The notes beneath the pieces are model-generated. The model was not told where the DNA came from. It made no database searches and worked only from the letters and a program-made list of their open reading frames with translations. Both the position numbers and the translations under genes were made by a program. Below, in pieces: positions 6,010 through 15,045 of a stretch of DNA of 64,000 bases. This DNA is from Clostridia bacterium (lineage in GTDB: Bacteria > Bacillota > Clostridia > Christensenellales > UBA1242). Position 1 is the first letter of the stretch, and each line of letters begins with the position of its first letter. The DNA lies in the NCBI GenBank assembly GCA_017467585.1, contig JAFUSR010000001.1:1-64000 (forward strand), written 5' to 3'.

Positions 6010-7362
6010 TTATAATCTTAAACCCTTAGGAAACAGGTTTTTTAAGCTTGTTCCACTTGCGCGAGCACCACCGACAGCATGACCATTAACGCAAACTGCC
6101 ACAAATCCAGAAAACCCATCTTTGTTTTCTAGTTCTTCGCCATGAAGATATTTGGCGAGCCTTGAGTCTTCAAGTGACAAATTTAATTTGTTCTTGGCAT
6201 AGTCCCCAAAAGCAGAAAACATGTTATTGTGCGGAACAACACGGCCTTTTTCGATCGTCCCAACAGTAACGCCAACATTAATTTGAGGTATTTTAGCCAT
6301 AAAATTTAGCATATTTTGCAGTTTTTGGTTGATTATGCAATAGTTGTCGCCAACTTTTGCATAGTTTGGCGCAAAATTCAGTTTGAAATTATCTTTAACA
6401 AAGCTATTGAGTAAATTTTGTTCGGTTTTTCCGACAATATATTGTTTGAATGGCCTTATTTCTGCAAGTTGTTCTGACTTTTTTCTCATAACACACACAA
6501 ACTGTCCTTCACCATCATTTAAAAATGGATAAAACCTGCGGCAAGCATTGTTAGAAAGGCAAGTTGTTGCATTAAGCACATTGTCTGTTGGAATAATAAA
6601 CTCATAGTTAAATTCATTTGCAAACCACTCAGCAACATCTTCGTCTTCTGTTGGTGAAAATGTGCAGGTTGAATAAACAAGTTTTCCACCTGTTTTGAGC
6701 ATTTTGTTTGCCTCACACAAAATTTCTTTTTGGCGCTTTGCGTTGCTAGATAGTCTTTCTTGTTTCCACTCCAAAATTGTTGATGGGTCTTTTCGGAACA
6801 TTCCTTCGCCACCACATGGAGCATCAACAAAAATATAATCAAACTGGCCTGTTAAATATGCCGAAAGTTGACTTGGGGCAGCCGATGTTATAATTACATT
6901 TTTATAACCCATGCGTTCAACATTACCTTGCAAAATCCTGGCACGCTGCCTTTCGATTTCATTTGAAACCAAAACACCACGACCATCTAAAATTTCAGCA
7001 ATTTGACCAGTTTTTCCACCAGGAGCAGCACACAAATCCAAAATTTTGATTTCTTCTAAATTTTCTTCATTGTCTAGTCCAGACGCAACAATAGGGAGCA
7101 TGCTAGAAGGTTCTTGAACATAAACAAGCCCCGCAATATGATAAGGATGCTTACCAATTTTGCTAGAAGCAATAATATAGCCATTATCAGCGAATGAAAC
7201 TTTCTTCACAATGTCAAATTCGCCAAGCACACTCTGGTCAGCCTTTTGGCGATTCAGTCTGAGAGCCGACACCGGTTCTTTAGACATGCTTTCAACATAT
7301 TTTGAGTAATCTGCGCCCAAAATTTCCTTCATGTTTTTTAAATATTGTTCTGGCAAATTCAT
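6010..7362 (-). CDS. rsmF: RsmF-type 16S rRNA cytosine-C5 methyltransferase
   Basis: A SAM-dependent NOL1/NOP2/Sun-family RNA m5C methyltransferase of 450 residues. The SAM motif 'DLCAAPGGKTGQIAE' and the two catalytic cysteines, in 'DAPCGGEGMFRKD' and 'VYSTCTFSPTEDE', are visible. The N-terminal segment and the C-terminal domain ending 'KNLFPKGLRL' match the RsmF/YebU layout used on small-subunit rRNA. The start has AAGAGG eight bases upstream. It is transcribed alone, divergent from the transporter at 7500. Confidence 0.85.
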   Translation of the reverse strand: MNLPEQYLKNMKEILGADYSKYVESMSKEPVSALRLNRQKADQSVLGEFDIVKKVSFADNGYIIASSKIGKHPYHIAGLVYVQEPSSMLPIVASGLDNEENLEEIKILDLCAAPGGKTGQIAEILDGRGVLVSNEIERQRARILQGNVERMGYKNVIITSAAPSQLSAYLTGQFDYIFVDAPCGGEGMFRKDPSTILEWKQERLSSNAKRQKEILCEANKMLKTGGKLVYSTCTFSPTEDEDVAEWFANEFNYEFIIPTDNVLNATTCLSNNACRRFYPFLNDGEGQFVCVMRKKSEQLAEIRPFKQYIVGKTEQNLLNSFVKDNFKLNFAPNYAKVGDNYCIINQKLQNMLNFMAKIPQINVGVTVGTIEKGRVVPHNNMFSAFGDYAKNKLNLSLEDSRLAKYLHGEELENKDGFSGFVAVCVNGHAVGGARASGTSLKNLFPKGLRL

Positions 7363-7428
7363 GTGGTTTTCCTCTTAAAACCATTTTATCAAATAAAACA
7401 CAATTTGACTAGCATATATTAAAAAGTA

Positions 7429-7457
7429 TTTACAATTTATAGTTTTTGTTGTATAAT
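7429..7457 (+). promoter_or_regulatory. promoter of the CorC/HlyC-type gene
   Basis: TTTACA (7429-7434), 17-base spacer, TATAAT (7452-7457). The start point near 7464 excludes initiation codons upstream of that base. Confidence 0.7.
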
Positions 7458-7499
7458 TTGCAATATATAAGACGAAAGAAGGAGAATTTTTATATAATC

Positions 7500-8852
7500 A
7501 TGTATCCCCCGAAATTAATTTTAGCGGCATCGTTTACACTCACTGACGGGCTTAGCATTGCCGGAATAGTTTTGCTTATTATGTTGTCTGCGTTCTTTTC
7601 TGCGAGCGAAACAGCCTTTTCAACTGTTAGCCCACTGAGAATCAAAAGTTATGCCGACGAAAAAGTAAAAGGTGGCAGACGCGCGCAATATATCGTTGAC
7701 CACTTCGACATGGCGCTTGTTAGTTTGCTCGTTGGAAACAACCTTGTTAACATTGCCAGCACAACACTCTGTGCATATATGTTTTCAAAATTTGTTATTA
7801 GTCCAACCGTTGCAAACTTGTTAAACACCGTTGTTATGACAATAATAATTCTGATTGCTGGCGAAATTTTGCCAAAGGCATATGCAAAGCACAATCCTGA
7901 GAAGTTTGTTTTGAAAGTAAGTGGAATTATTTATGTGTTTATGAAAGTTATCTATGTTCTTGCAATTCCATTTTATGGGCTTCAAAAACTCATGCTCAGA
8001 AAAACAAGCAAAGATACTGAACCAACCATAACTGAAGACGACCTTGAAAACATTGTTGACACCATGGCAGAAGAAGGCGTCATCGACAGCAACAACGCCG
8101 AGATGCTTCAGGGTGTGCTCGACATTCAGGAGAGAACTGTTTATGAAATTATGGTTCCGCGCGTAGATATGGTTGCAATTCCTGTGGATATTTCCGAAGA
8201 AGAGCTCAAAGCCAACTTTGTTGAAAACCAATATAGCAGACTCCCTGTTTATGAAGAAGACAAAGACAACATTGTTGGAATTCTCAATCAAAAAGACTTT
8301 GTGACTTGCGAATATAGTGGCGAAAAGCCAAACGTCCGCAAACTTATGACTGAACCACTTAAAGTTGCAAAAACAACAAAAGTTGACGACCTTATTTCAC
8401 AAATGCGCCAAACAAAAAAACACCTTGCAATTGTTATTGACGAATATGGCGGAACAAGTGGACTTGTTACCATGGAAGACGCACTTGAAGAAGTGTTTGG
8501 CGAAATCTATGACGAACATGACGACAAGGTTGAACCAATTGTAAAACTCGATGAAAACCAATTTAAAGTTAGCCCAGACCTATCTGTTGAAGAGTTGTTT
8601 GAATATCTTGAAATTGAGCACTTGCCAGAAACAAATTATTCAAGCGTTGGTGGAATTGTTTATAGCCTGCTAGAACATATTCCAAAGGTTGGAAACAAAG
8701 TTAAAATAACCGCAGTTGACGACGTTTTGGACGAACACAACAACTATGTTTCATACACAACCGAACTGGAGTTCACAGTAACTAAATGTGACGACGACAG
8801 AATAACAGAACTTCTTTTAAAAGTGACTCATCTCGAGCCAATTGAAAAATAA
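7500..8852 (+). CDS. CNNM/CorC-HlyC family transporter (magnesium/cobalt efflux type)
   Basis: The 450-residue protein has an N-terminal CNNM (DUF21) membrane domain with about four spans (residues 10-170, starting 'IVLLIMLSAFFSASETAFS'), a pair of CBS domains (about 200-330, 'YEIMVPRVDMVAI' and 'KKHLAIVIDEYGGTSGLVT') and a C-terminal CorC_HlyC domain. This set matches membrane proteins linked to Mg2+/Co2+ homeostasis; the old name hemolysin is misleading. The ATG at 7500 is 15 bases after GGAG, so an ATA or ATC codon nearer the ribosome site cannot be excluded. It is monocistronic, with a terminator right after it. Confidence 0.85.
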   Translation: MYPPKLILAASFTLTDGLSIAGIVLLIMLSAFFSASETAFSTVSPLRIKSYADEKVKGGRRAQYIVDHFDMALVSLLVGNNLVNIASTTLCAYMFSKFVISPTVANLLNTVVMTIIILIAGEILPKAYAKHNPEKFVLKVSGIIYVFMKVIYVLAIPFYGLQKLMLRKTSKDTEPTITEDDLENIVDTMAEEGVIDSNNAEMLQGVLDIQERTVYEIMVPRVDMVAIPVDISEEELKANFVENQYSRLPVYEEDKDNIVGILNQKDFVTCEYSGEKPNVRKLMTEPLKVAKTTKVDDLISQMRQTKKHLAIVIDEYGGTSGLVTMEDALEEVFGEIYDEHDDKVEPIVKLDENQFKVSPDLSVEELFEYLEIEHLPETNYSSVGGIVYSLLEHIPKVGNKVKITAVDDVLDEHNNYVSYTTELEFTVTKCDDDRITELLLKVTHLEPIEK

Positions 8853-8863
8853 AAAATATTAGC

Positions 8864-8896
8864 AAAAAAGCATAACCGGTTCGGTTATGCTTTTTA
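8864..8896. terminator. bidirectional terminator
   Basis: AAAAAGCATAACC (8865-8877) pairs with GGTTATGCTTTTT (8883-8895). It lies between convergent genes with T tracts on both strands. Confidence 0.85.
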
Positions 8897-8898
8897 TT

Positions 8899-11649
8899 TT
8901 ATTCATGTTCAATTGTTGCACTTGGAGTGCCCTTTTTAGGCTTAGAGCCTTTACCTTTTGGGGCAGGGACAACTCTTCCGTTTTTAACCATAAAGCCCCT
9001 TGATTTTAATGCTTGACCCATTTCCCTTTGTTCTCTGCGTTTTCTTTCGGCTCCAGTTTCTTGTTGTTCAGGCTGATCTTCTTCTACAGATGCCTCGGCT
9101 TCTGCAGGCGCATCTTCCTCTTCAGCCTCAGCCTCGGACTCGTCTTCGTTGCTAGTTTTTTCAATAACTTTTTCTAGCTCTTCAAAATCTTCAGGATGTT
9201 CTTTTTTAACCTCATTAATTTCTTCTTGACTTACATGAGCAACTGAACCCTTGTTTTCCTCTTCTTCAACTGAACCCTCTTCATTCCTCTCACTAAAAAT
9301 TTTACCATTTTTATCTGCTACAAGCATTTCTTCAATTTCGCCCAACGTCTCTTGGTTAACATCTGCTTGCTCATTAGCAAACTCAATAATGGATCTTTGG
9401 TCAAGAATACCTAATTGTTTTTCTTGCAATCCAACCAAAATTGCCCTTAATGTTAATGAATTTTCAGCAAGTAAAGCCAATTGATCCTTATCAGTTATTT
9501 TTACCAACTCTTCATCAATATTTTTCGTTTCAAATAATTTTTTAAGCAGTTCCTCATCACCATAATAATCATATAGTTTATTTTGATTTTCAATTATCTT
9601 AACATTTTCTTTGATATAAAGTATTGTCTTTTTAATTTCATTTTGAGCGCTATCAACACTCAAAGTGCCATCTAATTTCTGCTCTTCAAATTTATAATAA
9701 TCGTGCAAAATGTTATCAAACTCGCCTTCTTTACCATTTTGATCATTATCAATTAATTTTATCATATCATCTAGAACCCCATCAGTACCAATTTGTTTTG
9801 CATATTCAGCGAGTTTAGTTCTATCAACTTTGCCTTCTCCGAATTCTTTTATCCCAACTAATAATGTTCTCAATTCTAAAGCTTCACTAGCAACTTCGGC
9901 AAGATCTGATTCATTAATCTTTGTTAATTCTCCATCAAGATTCTCACTATTGAACATTCTAATAGCAAGATTTCCTTTTCTAAAAAAGTCAAGCATTGCT
10001 ACTTGGTTTCTATACAATTTCATATTTTTACGCAGATATTGAATTGTTGTTGTTATTTCTTGGCTAAGTTGATCTCTCGTAAATGTATTTCCAGCATCGT
10101 TAAACCTTTCATACATTTTTTTCAATTTGTCGAACTCGCCATCTTTTTTCTCCTCTTCAGCTGGAGTTTCTGGAGTAGCGGCTGTTAACTTCACTTCTGG
10201 ATGCTTCTCTTCGTATGCCTTTTTAAATTCTTCGTTGTTTTTAATTACTGGTGGAAGAGTAGATAAATCTTTAACGGTTGATGCAATGTTTCCCCAAGTT
10301 ACTGGGGTAACAAGTTTGAGCTGTTCTTCAGAAAGTTTTGTGAGATCCCCGCCATCATTTACATAAAAATTAATTACATCTGGATTTTTTTCATCAACAC
10401 TAATCGGCATATCTTCCGCAGAATGTTCAAGATCATTTTCTTCGTCGTGAGCTTCTTCAACCGGAGTTTCTTCAACGTGAGCCTCTTCTGTCACAGTCTT
10501 TTCGGCTGAAGTTCCTTTCGTTGCTTCGCCACGAGCTTCTTCGTTGTGAGCTTCTGCAGTTGGGACTATTGTCTTTTCTTCTGTTGGAACTGCTTTTTTG
10601 AATTCCTCTCTATTTCTAACTGCATCTGGAATAGCGTCTAAAATGCCCTTGTGTTTAGCATATTTAATCCAAGTTTCAGTTGGAATAGCAGACAGCATCT
10701 CTTCAGGAATTCCAATTCTTCTAAATGTTTCTTCTCCGGCCTCATTTTTTCCATTGAATATTTCAATAAATGGAGCTTTTCCGCTTTCTATTCTCTTTTT
10801 CCAACATTCGATAGGAACGGTTTTTAAGCGCTCTTCATCAAATGGCAATGATGAAAGTTCGTTGCCATTTTCAACATATTTTTGAATCATGTCGTCGGTG
10901 TAGAGATTGTTTTTATCTTCTTCAACTCCAAGATATGAATCTGAATTTACTCTGCTTTGTTCATCAGACATATATCTGTCTCTTTCTCGCAACATTTGAA
11001 CTTCGTTAGCGAGTTCGCGCGCGCAGCTTCTATCTGAGCCAAGAACGTTTGCATCACCATTAACAACAGCCTTGTTTTCTTTAATGATTGCGTTCAAACT
11101 TTTTACGGCACGCGCAAATGGAAACGCCGTAATAAGATGATGAAGTCCTCCAGCGACACCAAGACCTATTGCAAGGCCAATACCTAGCGGACCACCAAGG
11201 AACATTCCAAACAAAACAGAACCAGTAACAAGACCCGCTGTAACAAGGGCTCTGCCCAAGCCCGCCAAAACTTTTTTCCATCTCGCTCCCCTGATTAGTG
11301 CCTTGCAATCTGCGTTGCGCTGTCTAGACTCGGTTGTGCTAGGCAAATTAAGCCTGTTGTTAACAGCACTGAGATTTCTTGTGTGAACCTTGTCAAACTC
11401 GAGCCTTGATGCTTTAATTTGTTCCTTAGTTGGAATTTTTCCTTCTGGGTTTAAAGAATTCATGTTGTCTTTAACTCTAGTTAGGCTCTCCCTTGAATAA
11501 CCCTTAAATTGCGGAAACTCATTTGGGTTGTTCAAAATTGTGTCGATACCAACCGACAAACCTCTTTCCGCCATTTTTGCAAAAGCTCTATGCATTTTGA
11601 CAACGTCAGAATATTCTCCATATGAATTAAGGATTTTAATTTCTGCCAT
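8899..11649 (-). CDS. large acidic repeat protein with one glycine-rich membrane region
   Basis: A 916-residue protein of unrecognised family. Residues 127-175 are a long glycine- and alanine-rich hydrophobic stretch, enough for two membrane passes. Before it is a basic helical domain. After it come two related segments with 'P.E.W' cores (about 260-350 and 430-500), separated by glutamate-rich low-complexity sequence. A tandem repeat of about 120 residues then occurs twice (about 535-655 and 660-785), each copy with a 'LR.LLVG..E'-like core and an aspartate-rich end. The tail is strongly acidic, then basic. There is no signal peptide. The start has GAGGTG eight bases upstream and a consensus promoter at 11680-11708. 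It stands alone between terminator and promoter. Confidence 0.7.
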   Translation of the reverse strand: MAEIKILNSYGEYSDVVKMHRAFAKMAERGLSVGIDTILNNPNEFPQFKGYSRESLTRVKDNMNSLNPEGKIPTKEQIKASRLEFDKVHTRNLSAVNNRLNLPSTTESRQRNADCKALIRGARWKKVLAGLGRALVTAGLVTGSVLFGMFLGGPLGIGLAIGLGVAGGLHHLITAFPFARAVKSLNAIIKENKAVVNGDANVLGSDRSCARELANEVQMLRERDRYMSDEQSRVNSDSYLGVEEDKNNLYTDDMIQKYVENGNELSSLPFDEERLKTVPIECWKKRIESGKAPFIEIFNGKNEAGEETFRRIGIPEEMLSAIPTETWIKYAKHKGILDAIPDAVRNREEFKKAVPTEEKTIVPTAEAHNEEARGEATKGTSAEKTVTEEAHVEETPVEEAHDEENDLEHSAEDMPISVDEKNPDVINFYVNDGGDLTKLSEEQLKLVTPVTWGNIASTVKDLSTLPPVIKNNEEFKKAYEEKHPEVKLTAATPETPAEEEKKDGEFDKLKKMYERFNDAGNTFTRDQLSQEITTTIQYLRKNMKLYRNQVAMLDFFRKGNLAIRMFNSENLDGELTKINESDLAEVASEALELRTLLVGIKEFGEGKVDRTKLAEYAKQIGTDGVLDDMIKLIDNDQNGKEGEFDNILHDYYKFEEQKLDGTLSVDSAQNEIKKTILYIKENVKIIENQNKLYDYYGDEELLKKLFETKNIDEELVKITDKDQLALLAENSLTLRAILVGLQEKQLGILDQRSIIEFANEQADVNQETLGEIEEMLVADKNGKIFSERNEEGSVEEEENKGSVAHVSQEEINEVKKEHPEDFEELEKVIEKTSNEDESEAEAEEEDAPAEAEASVEEDQPEQQETGAERKRREQREMGQALKSRGFMVKNGRVVPAPKGKGSKPKKGTPSATIEHE

Positions 11650-11679
11650 AAATTCACCTCATTTTTCTATTATAGTATA

Positions 11680-11708
11680 ATTATACAAGTTAATAAATAT
11701 AATGTCAA
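11680..11708 (-). promoter_or_regulatory. consensus promoter of the 916-residue protein gene
   Basis: On the minus strand TTGACA (11708-11703), 17 bases, TATAAT (11685-11680): a perfect match to consensus. Confidence 0.75.
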
Positions 11709-11744
11709 TATTTTGCGATTGGCCAAAAAACATTTTTTAAGCCC

Positions 11745-11774
11745 TTTACAATTAGCCAAATTATGGTGTATAAT
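11745..11774 (+). promoter_or_regulatory. promoter of typA
   Basis: TTTACA (11745-11750), 18-base spacer, TATAAT (11769-11774), 38 bases before the typA start. Confidence 0.7.
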
Positions 11775-11812
11775 ACCAAAGTTAATTTTTAAATATTATA
11801 ACCGAGGAAAAA

Positions 11813-13648
11813 ATGAGTAATATTAAAGGTATTAGAAATGTGGCAATTATTGCCCACGTAGACCACGGCAAAACCAGCCTGGTTAATGAATTGTTAAAAC
11901 AAGGTGGTGTTTTCAGAGACAACCAAGAAGTTGCAGACCGTGTTATGGATAGCAACGCTCTTGAACGTGAGCGCGGAATCACCATTCTTTCTAAAAACGC
12001 ATCAATTATGTTCGACGGAATTAAAATCAACGTTGTTGACACCCCAGGACACGCCGACTTTGGTGGTGAAGTTGAACGCGTGCTTAAAATGGTTGATGGA
12101 GTTTTGTTGGTTGTTGATGCATTTGAAGGAACAATGCCTCAAACAAGATTTGTTCTTCAAAAAGCACTCGAACTCAACCACAAAGTTATTGTTGTTATCA
12201 ACAAAATAGACAGAAAAGACGCAAGAATCAGCGAGGTTGTCGACGAGGTTCTTGAACTTTTGATGGACCTTGGAGCAAGTGACGAACAACTTGACAGCCC
12301 AATTTGCTATGCAAGTGCAAGGCTCGGAATTTGCAGCCTTTCTCCTGACCAACCAGGAACAGACATGAAGCCGCTTCTTCAAACAATTGTCGACTATATT
12401 CCTGCCGCTGAAGGAAAGGCTGATGCCCCATTTAAAATGCTTGTTTCTAGCTGCGAACAAAACGACTATTTGGGAAAACTCGCTGTCGGAAAAGTAACTC
12501 AGGGAACCTGCAAAACAAACGACCAACTTGCCCTTGTTAACTATCATGACCAAGCAAAAAAAGTCATCTTCAAAGTAAGCAATGTGTTTGAATATCAAGG
12601 AATGAAGAGAGTTCCAACAGCCGAGGTTATTCCGGGCGACATTATTTGCATAAGCGGAACAGAAGAAGTAACAATTGGCGACACCGTTACCGACAAAGAA
12701 GAACTCACCCCTATTCCATTTGTAAAAATTAGCGAACCTAGTGTTGAAATGGAATTTTCTGTTAACAACAGTCCATTTGCAGGTCAAGAAGGAAAGTATT
12801 GCACAAGCCGACACCTCCGCGACCGCCTTATGAAAGAGGCCGTTAAAGACCTTTCACTTAAGGTGTTTGAAACAAACAGCGCCGACACATTCCGTGTTCT
12901 TGGACGTGGAGAAATGCACATTTCAATTCTTGTTGAAAACATGCGCCGTGACGGATTTGAATTTCAAGTTAGCATGCCTAAAGTTATCTACAAAGAAATC
13001 AATGGCGAAAAGTGCGAACCTATCGACGAACTTATTGTTGATGTTCCCGAAACCTCTGTTGGTTCTGTCATTAGCGCACTTGGTGCAAGAAAGGGCGACC
13101 TTATTTCAATGACAAACCGCGGAAGCAGAATTCGACTTGAATTTCACATTCCTAGCCGTGGATTGTTTGGCTATAAAAACCAATTTTTAACCGACACACG
13201 TGGCGAAGGCGTTATGAACAGTGTGTTTTATGACTACGAGCCATATAAGGGCAACATCGACAGCCGCAACTTTGGAACACTTGTTGCTTACGAAACCGGT
13301 GAAGCAGTTCAATATGGCCTATTTAACAGCCAAGAACGTGGCAGACTTTTAATTACTCCAGGAACAAAAGTTTATGGCGGAATGGTTGTGGGAATCAACC
13401 CAAAAGCAGAAGACATTGTTGTTAACGTCTGCAAAAAGAAACAACTAACCAACATGCGTTCAAGTTCTGCCGACGAAGCACTTCGCCTAGAACCTGTTAA
13501 ACCACTCACCCTTGAAGAAAGCCTTGAATTTTTGGCTGATGATGAGCTGCTCGAAGTAACACCAACATCACTTAGAATTCGCAAAAAAATTCTTGACCAC
13601 ACAATGCGTGGCCGCGCCGACTTCAGAAAGAAAAACGCTGAAAACTAA
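11813..13648 (+). CDS. typA: ribosome-associated GTPase TypA/BipA
   Basis: Translation-factor GTPase of the EF-G/LepA superfamily that acts on the ribosome, mainly in 50S assembly and stress adaptation. G1 'AHVDHGKTSLVNELL', the switch I element 'RERGITILS', G3 'DTPGHADFGGE' and G4 'NKIDR' are present, followed by EF-G-like domains II, III and V and the TypA-specific C-terminal domain ('DFRKKNAEN' end). Its 611 residues match the family. The start follows GAGG. It is monocistronic. Confidence 0.97.
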   Translation: MSNIKGIRNVAIIAHVDHGKTSLVNELLKQGGVFRDNQEVADRVMDSNALERERGITILSKNASIMFDGIKINVVDTPGHADFGGEVERVLKMVDGVLLVVDAFEGTMPQTRFVLQKALELNHKVIVVINKIDRKDARISEVVDEVLELLMDLGASDEQLDSPICYASARLGICSLSPDQPGTDMKPLLQTIVDYIPAAEGKADAPFKMLVSSCEQNDYLGKLAVGKVTQGTCKTNDQLALVNYHDQAKKVIFKVSNVFEYQGMKRVPTAEVIPGDIICISGTEEVTIGDTVTDKEELTPIPFVKISEPSVEMEFSVNNSPFAGQEGKYCTSRHLRDRLMKEAVKDLSLKVFETNSADTFRVLGRGEMHISILVENMRRDGFEFQVSMPKVIYKEINGEKCEPIDELIVDVPETSVGSVISALGARKGDLISMTNRGSRIRLEFHIPSRGLFGYKNQFLTDTRGEGVMNSVFYDYEPYKGNIDSRNFGTLVAYETGEAVQYGLFNSQERGRLLITPGTKVYGGMVVGINPKAEDIVVNVCKKKQLTNMRSSSADEALRLEPVKPLTLEESLEFLADDELLEVTPTSLRIRKKILDHTMRGRADFRKKNAEN

Positions 13649-13660
13649 TATTAAATCAAA

Positions 13661-13690
13661 TAAAAAACCACTGCTGATGCAGTGGGATTT
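13661..13690. terminator. terminator between typA and the DUF4258-like gene
   Basis: CCACTGC (13668-13674) pairs with GCAGTGG (13679-13685) around TGAT. The T tract is better on the minus strand, so it mainly ends the gene at 13694, but it can also serve typA. Confidence 0.75.
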
Positions 13691-13693
13691 TGT

Positions 13694-14017
13694 TTAGTCA
13701 CAACTTTTTATGTTTTCATAATCGTTAATAAATTCATCTATAACCGACATATTGTCTAAACTTACAAATGTTATAATAGTTGGGTTATCGTTTGTCCCAG
13801 TTGTGTCGCTTACTACGATGAACTCTGTTTTGTTGAACGCAATTTTAATTGTGCCGTCTTGACATCTCCAAGACAACGGACTTTTTAATATGCTCTCTTT
13901 GATTGTTGTATGCACTGCTCTGCGTTCTTTTAATCTTTCTCGTGCGTGTGAACTCACAAGGTAATTATAAGCAATGAACTCCAATCTCTTTCTAGCCACT
14001 AATGTATGTTGAAACAT
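13694..14017 (-). CDS. small DUF4258-like protein
   Basis: A 107-residue protein with the 'SSHARERLKERR' element followed by predicted beta strands ('GTIKIAFNKTEFIVVSDT', then 'PTIITFVSL'). That pattern resembles DUF4258, a family with a RelE/BrnT-type fold, although similarity is judged by eye only. The start follows AAAGGAGA. The gene is divergent from a small XRE gene, with a perfect inverted repeat between them. A toxin-antitoxin relation is possible but unproved; in classic pairs the genes are usually co-directional. Confidence 0.55.
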   Translation of the reverse strand: MFQHTLVARKRLEFIAYNYLVSSHARERLKERRAVHTTIKESILKSPLSWRCQDGTIKIAFNKTEFIVVSDTTGTNDNPTIITFVSLDNMSVIDEFINDYENIKSCD

Positions 14018-14068
14018 AAAAACATCTCCTTTTTGTTACAATAAGTTCTGTTATAAGTCATATAATAT

Positions 14069-14102
14069 CACAAAATATGGTTGTGCGCAACCATATTTTG
14101 TG
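14069..14102. promoter_or_regulatory. perfect 15-base inverted repeat between divergent genes
   Basis: CACAAAATATGGTTG (14069-14083) and its exact complement (14088-14102) flank the four bases TGCG. Neither arm is followed by a T tract, so it is more likely an operator than a terminator. It lies between the starts at 14017 and 14159, in the right place to control both genes. Confidence 0.6.
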
Positions 14103-14158
14103 TGGGTACAAGTAGTAAATTATAGTTATCAATAACCATGATTGGAGATAATTATAAG

Positions 14159-14401
14159 ATGAATAATGTTAACCGTGCAATTGCACTAAGAATAAGTGAA
14201 TTGCTAGTAAAAAACAAAATGACACAATATCGCTTAGCAATAAAAAGCGGAATAACCCACTCAACACTAAAAAATATTATGCATGAAACAATAAAAGATA
14301 ATTTGCTTTCAACTGTTATTCAAATTGCTAGTGGCTTTAATATGACAGTTAGTCAATTTTTAGACAGCCCACTCTTTCACGAAGATAATTTACAATTATA
14401 A
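14159..14401 (+). CDS. small XRE-family regulator
   Basis: An 80-residue protein that is one Cro/C1-type helix-turn-helix domain ('TQYRLAIKSGITHSTLKNIM' is the helix-turn-helix core). The ATG at 14159 is chosen because GGAGA lies 10 bases upstream; an ATG at 14138 would precede that site. It faces away from the DUF4258-like gene, and the inverted repeat at 14069-14102 is its likely binding site. Confidence 0.75.
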   Translation: MNNVNRAIALRISELLVKNKMTQYRLAIKSGITHSTLKNIMHETIKDNLLSTVIQIASGFNMTVSQFLDSPLFHEDNLQL

Positions 14402-14433
14402 AGCCCTGCAAAATTCGCAGGGTTTATTTTTTT
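14402..14433 (+). terminator. terminator after the XRE gene
   Basis: CCCTGC (14404-14409) pairs with GCAGGG (14417-14422), followed by a T-rich run. It overlaps the last codons of the convergent gene at 14424. Confidence 0.75.
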
Positions 14434-14972
14434 ATCAAATTAAAGTTGCAAGGAGTGACATACGCCAAGTGAGATTGATTTGCGATCAAGTTGCCAAAAA
14501 ACAAAAAAGTTGCGGAATATGTTTTGCTTTCGCCCTCAACAGAATATTCAACCTTGTAAAAACTGAAACCAATTATATTTAAAAGTGGATTAATATAAAA
14601 CAGGTTGTTTTTAACATAAACAACCCCAACCATAATTAAAATTAACAAAAACACAACTGCCATTGCCACATATTCTATTTCAAACGAAAGAGCAAACAAA
14701 ACAAACAACGAAAAGTAGCCCAAAAAGTGTTTTTCAGTGATATTTTGGCTGCTAATCACATAAATTTGCACTTTTTTGCCGGTTTCAAAGGCAAAAAGTA
14801 GTCCAAGAACGCCAAAACCGACAAAAAGACACAGCAAACCCAGCATTAAGCTGTTCAAAAGGTTTACATGAAGGTTTTTGTTAATCAGTTGAATTGAAAT
14901 TTTAACAATAAGCAAAACATAAAGCGGAATAAACGCCGAAAGATATAACATTATCTTTTTAAAAATGTTCAC
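14424..14972 (-). CDS. multi-span membrane protein, unknown
   Basis: Strongly hydrophobic protein with about four transmembrane segments (starting 'IMLYLSAFIPLYVLLIVK') and a short beta-rich, soluble C-terminal part. No family is recognised. The start is uncertain: the reading frame is open back to 15023, but that part runs through the terminator of the upstream gene. A GTG at 14972 and an ATG at 14951 are both possible, each with a weak ribosome site; the GTG would give 182 residues. Confidence 0.6.
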   Translation of the reverse strand: MNIFKKIMLYLSAFIPLYVLLIVKISIQLINKNLHVNLLNSLMLGLLCLFVGFGVLGLLFAFETGKKVQIYVISSQNITEKHFLGYFSLFVLFALSFEIEYVAMAVVFLLILIMVGVVYVKNNLFYINPLLNIIGFSFYKVEYSVEGESKTYSATFLFFGNLIANQSHLAYVTPCNFNLIKK

Positions 14973-15009
14973 ACCAAAATTGTTGCCACTGCTAGAAATT
15001 TTATGCAAC

Positions 15010-15032
15010 AAAAAAGTCTGCAACCGCAGACT
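15010..15032 (-). terminator. terminator after the LD-carboxypeptidase gene
   Basis: AGTCTGC pairs with GCAGACT (15015-15021/15026-15032), with a T tract on the minus strand. Confidence 0.8.
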
Positions 15033-15045
15033 ATTTTATTCATTG

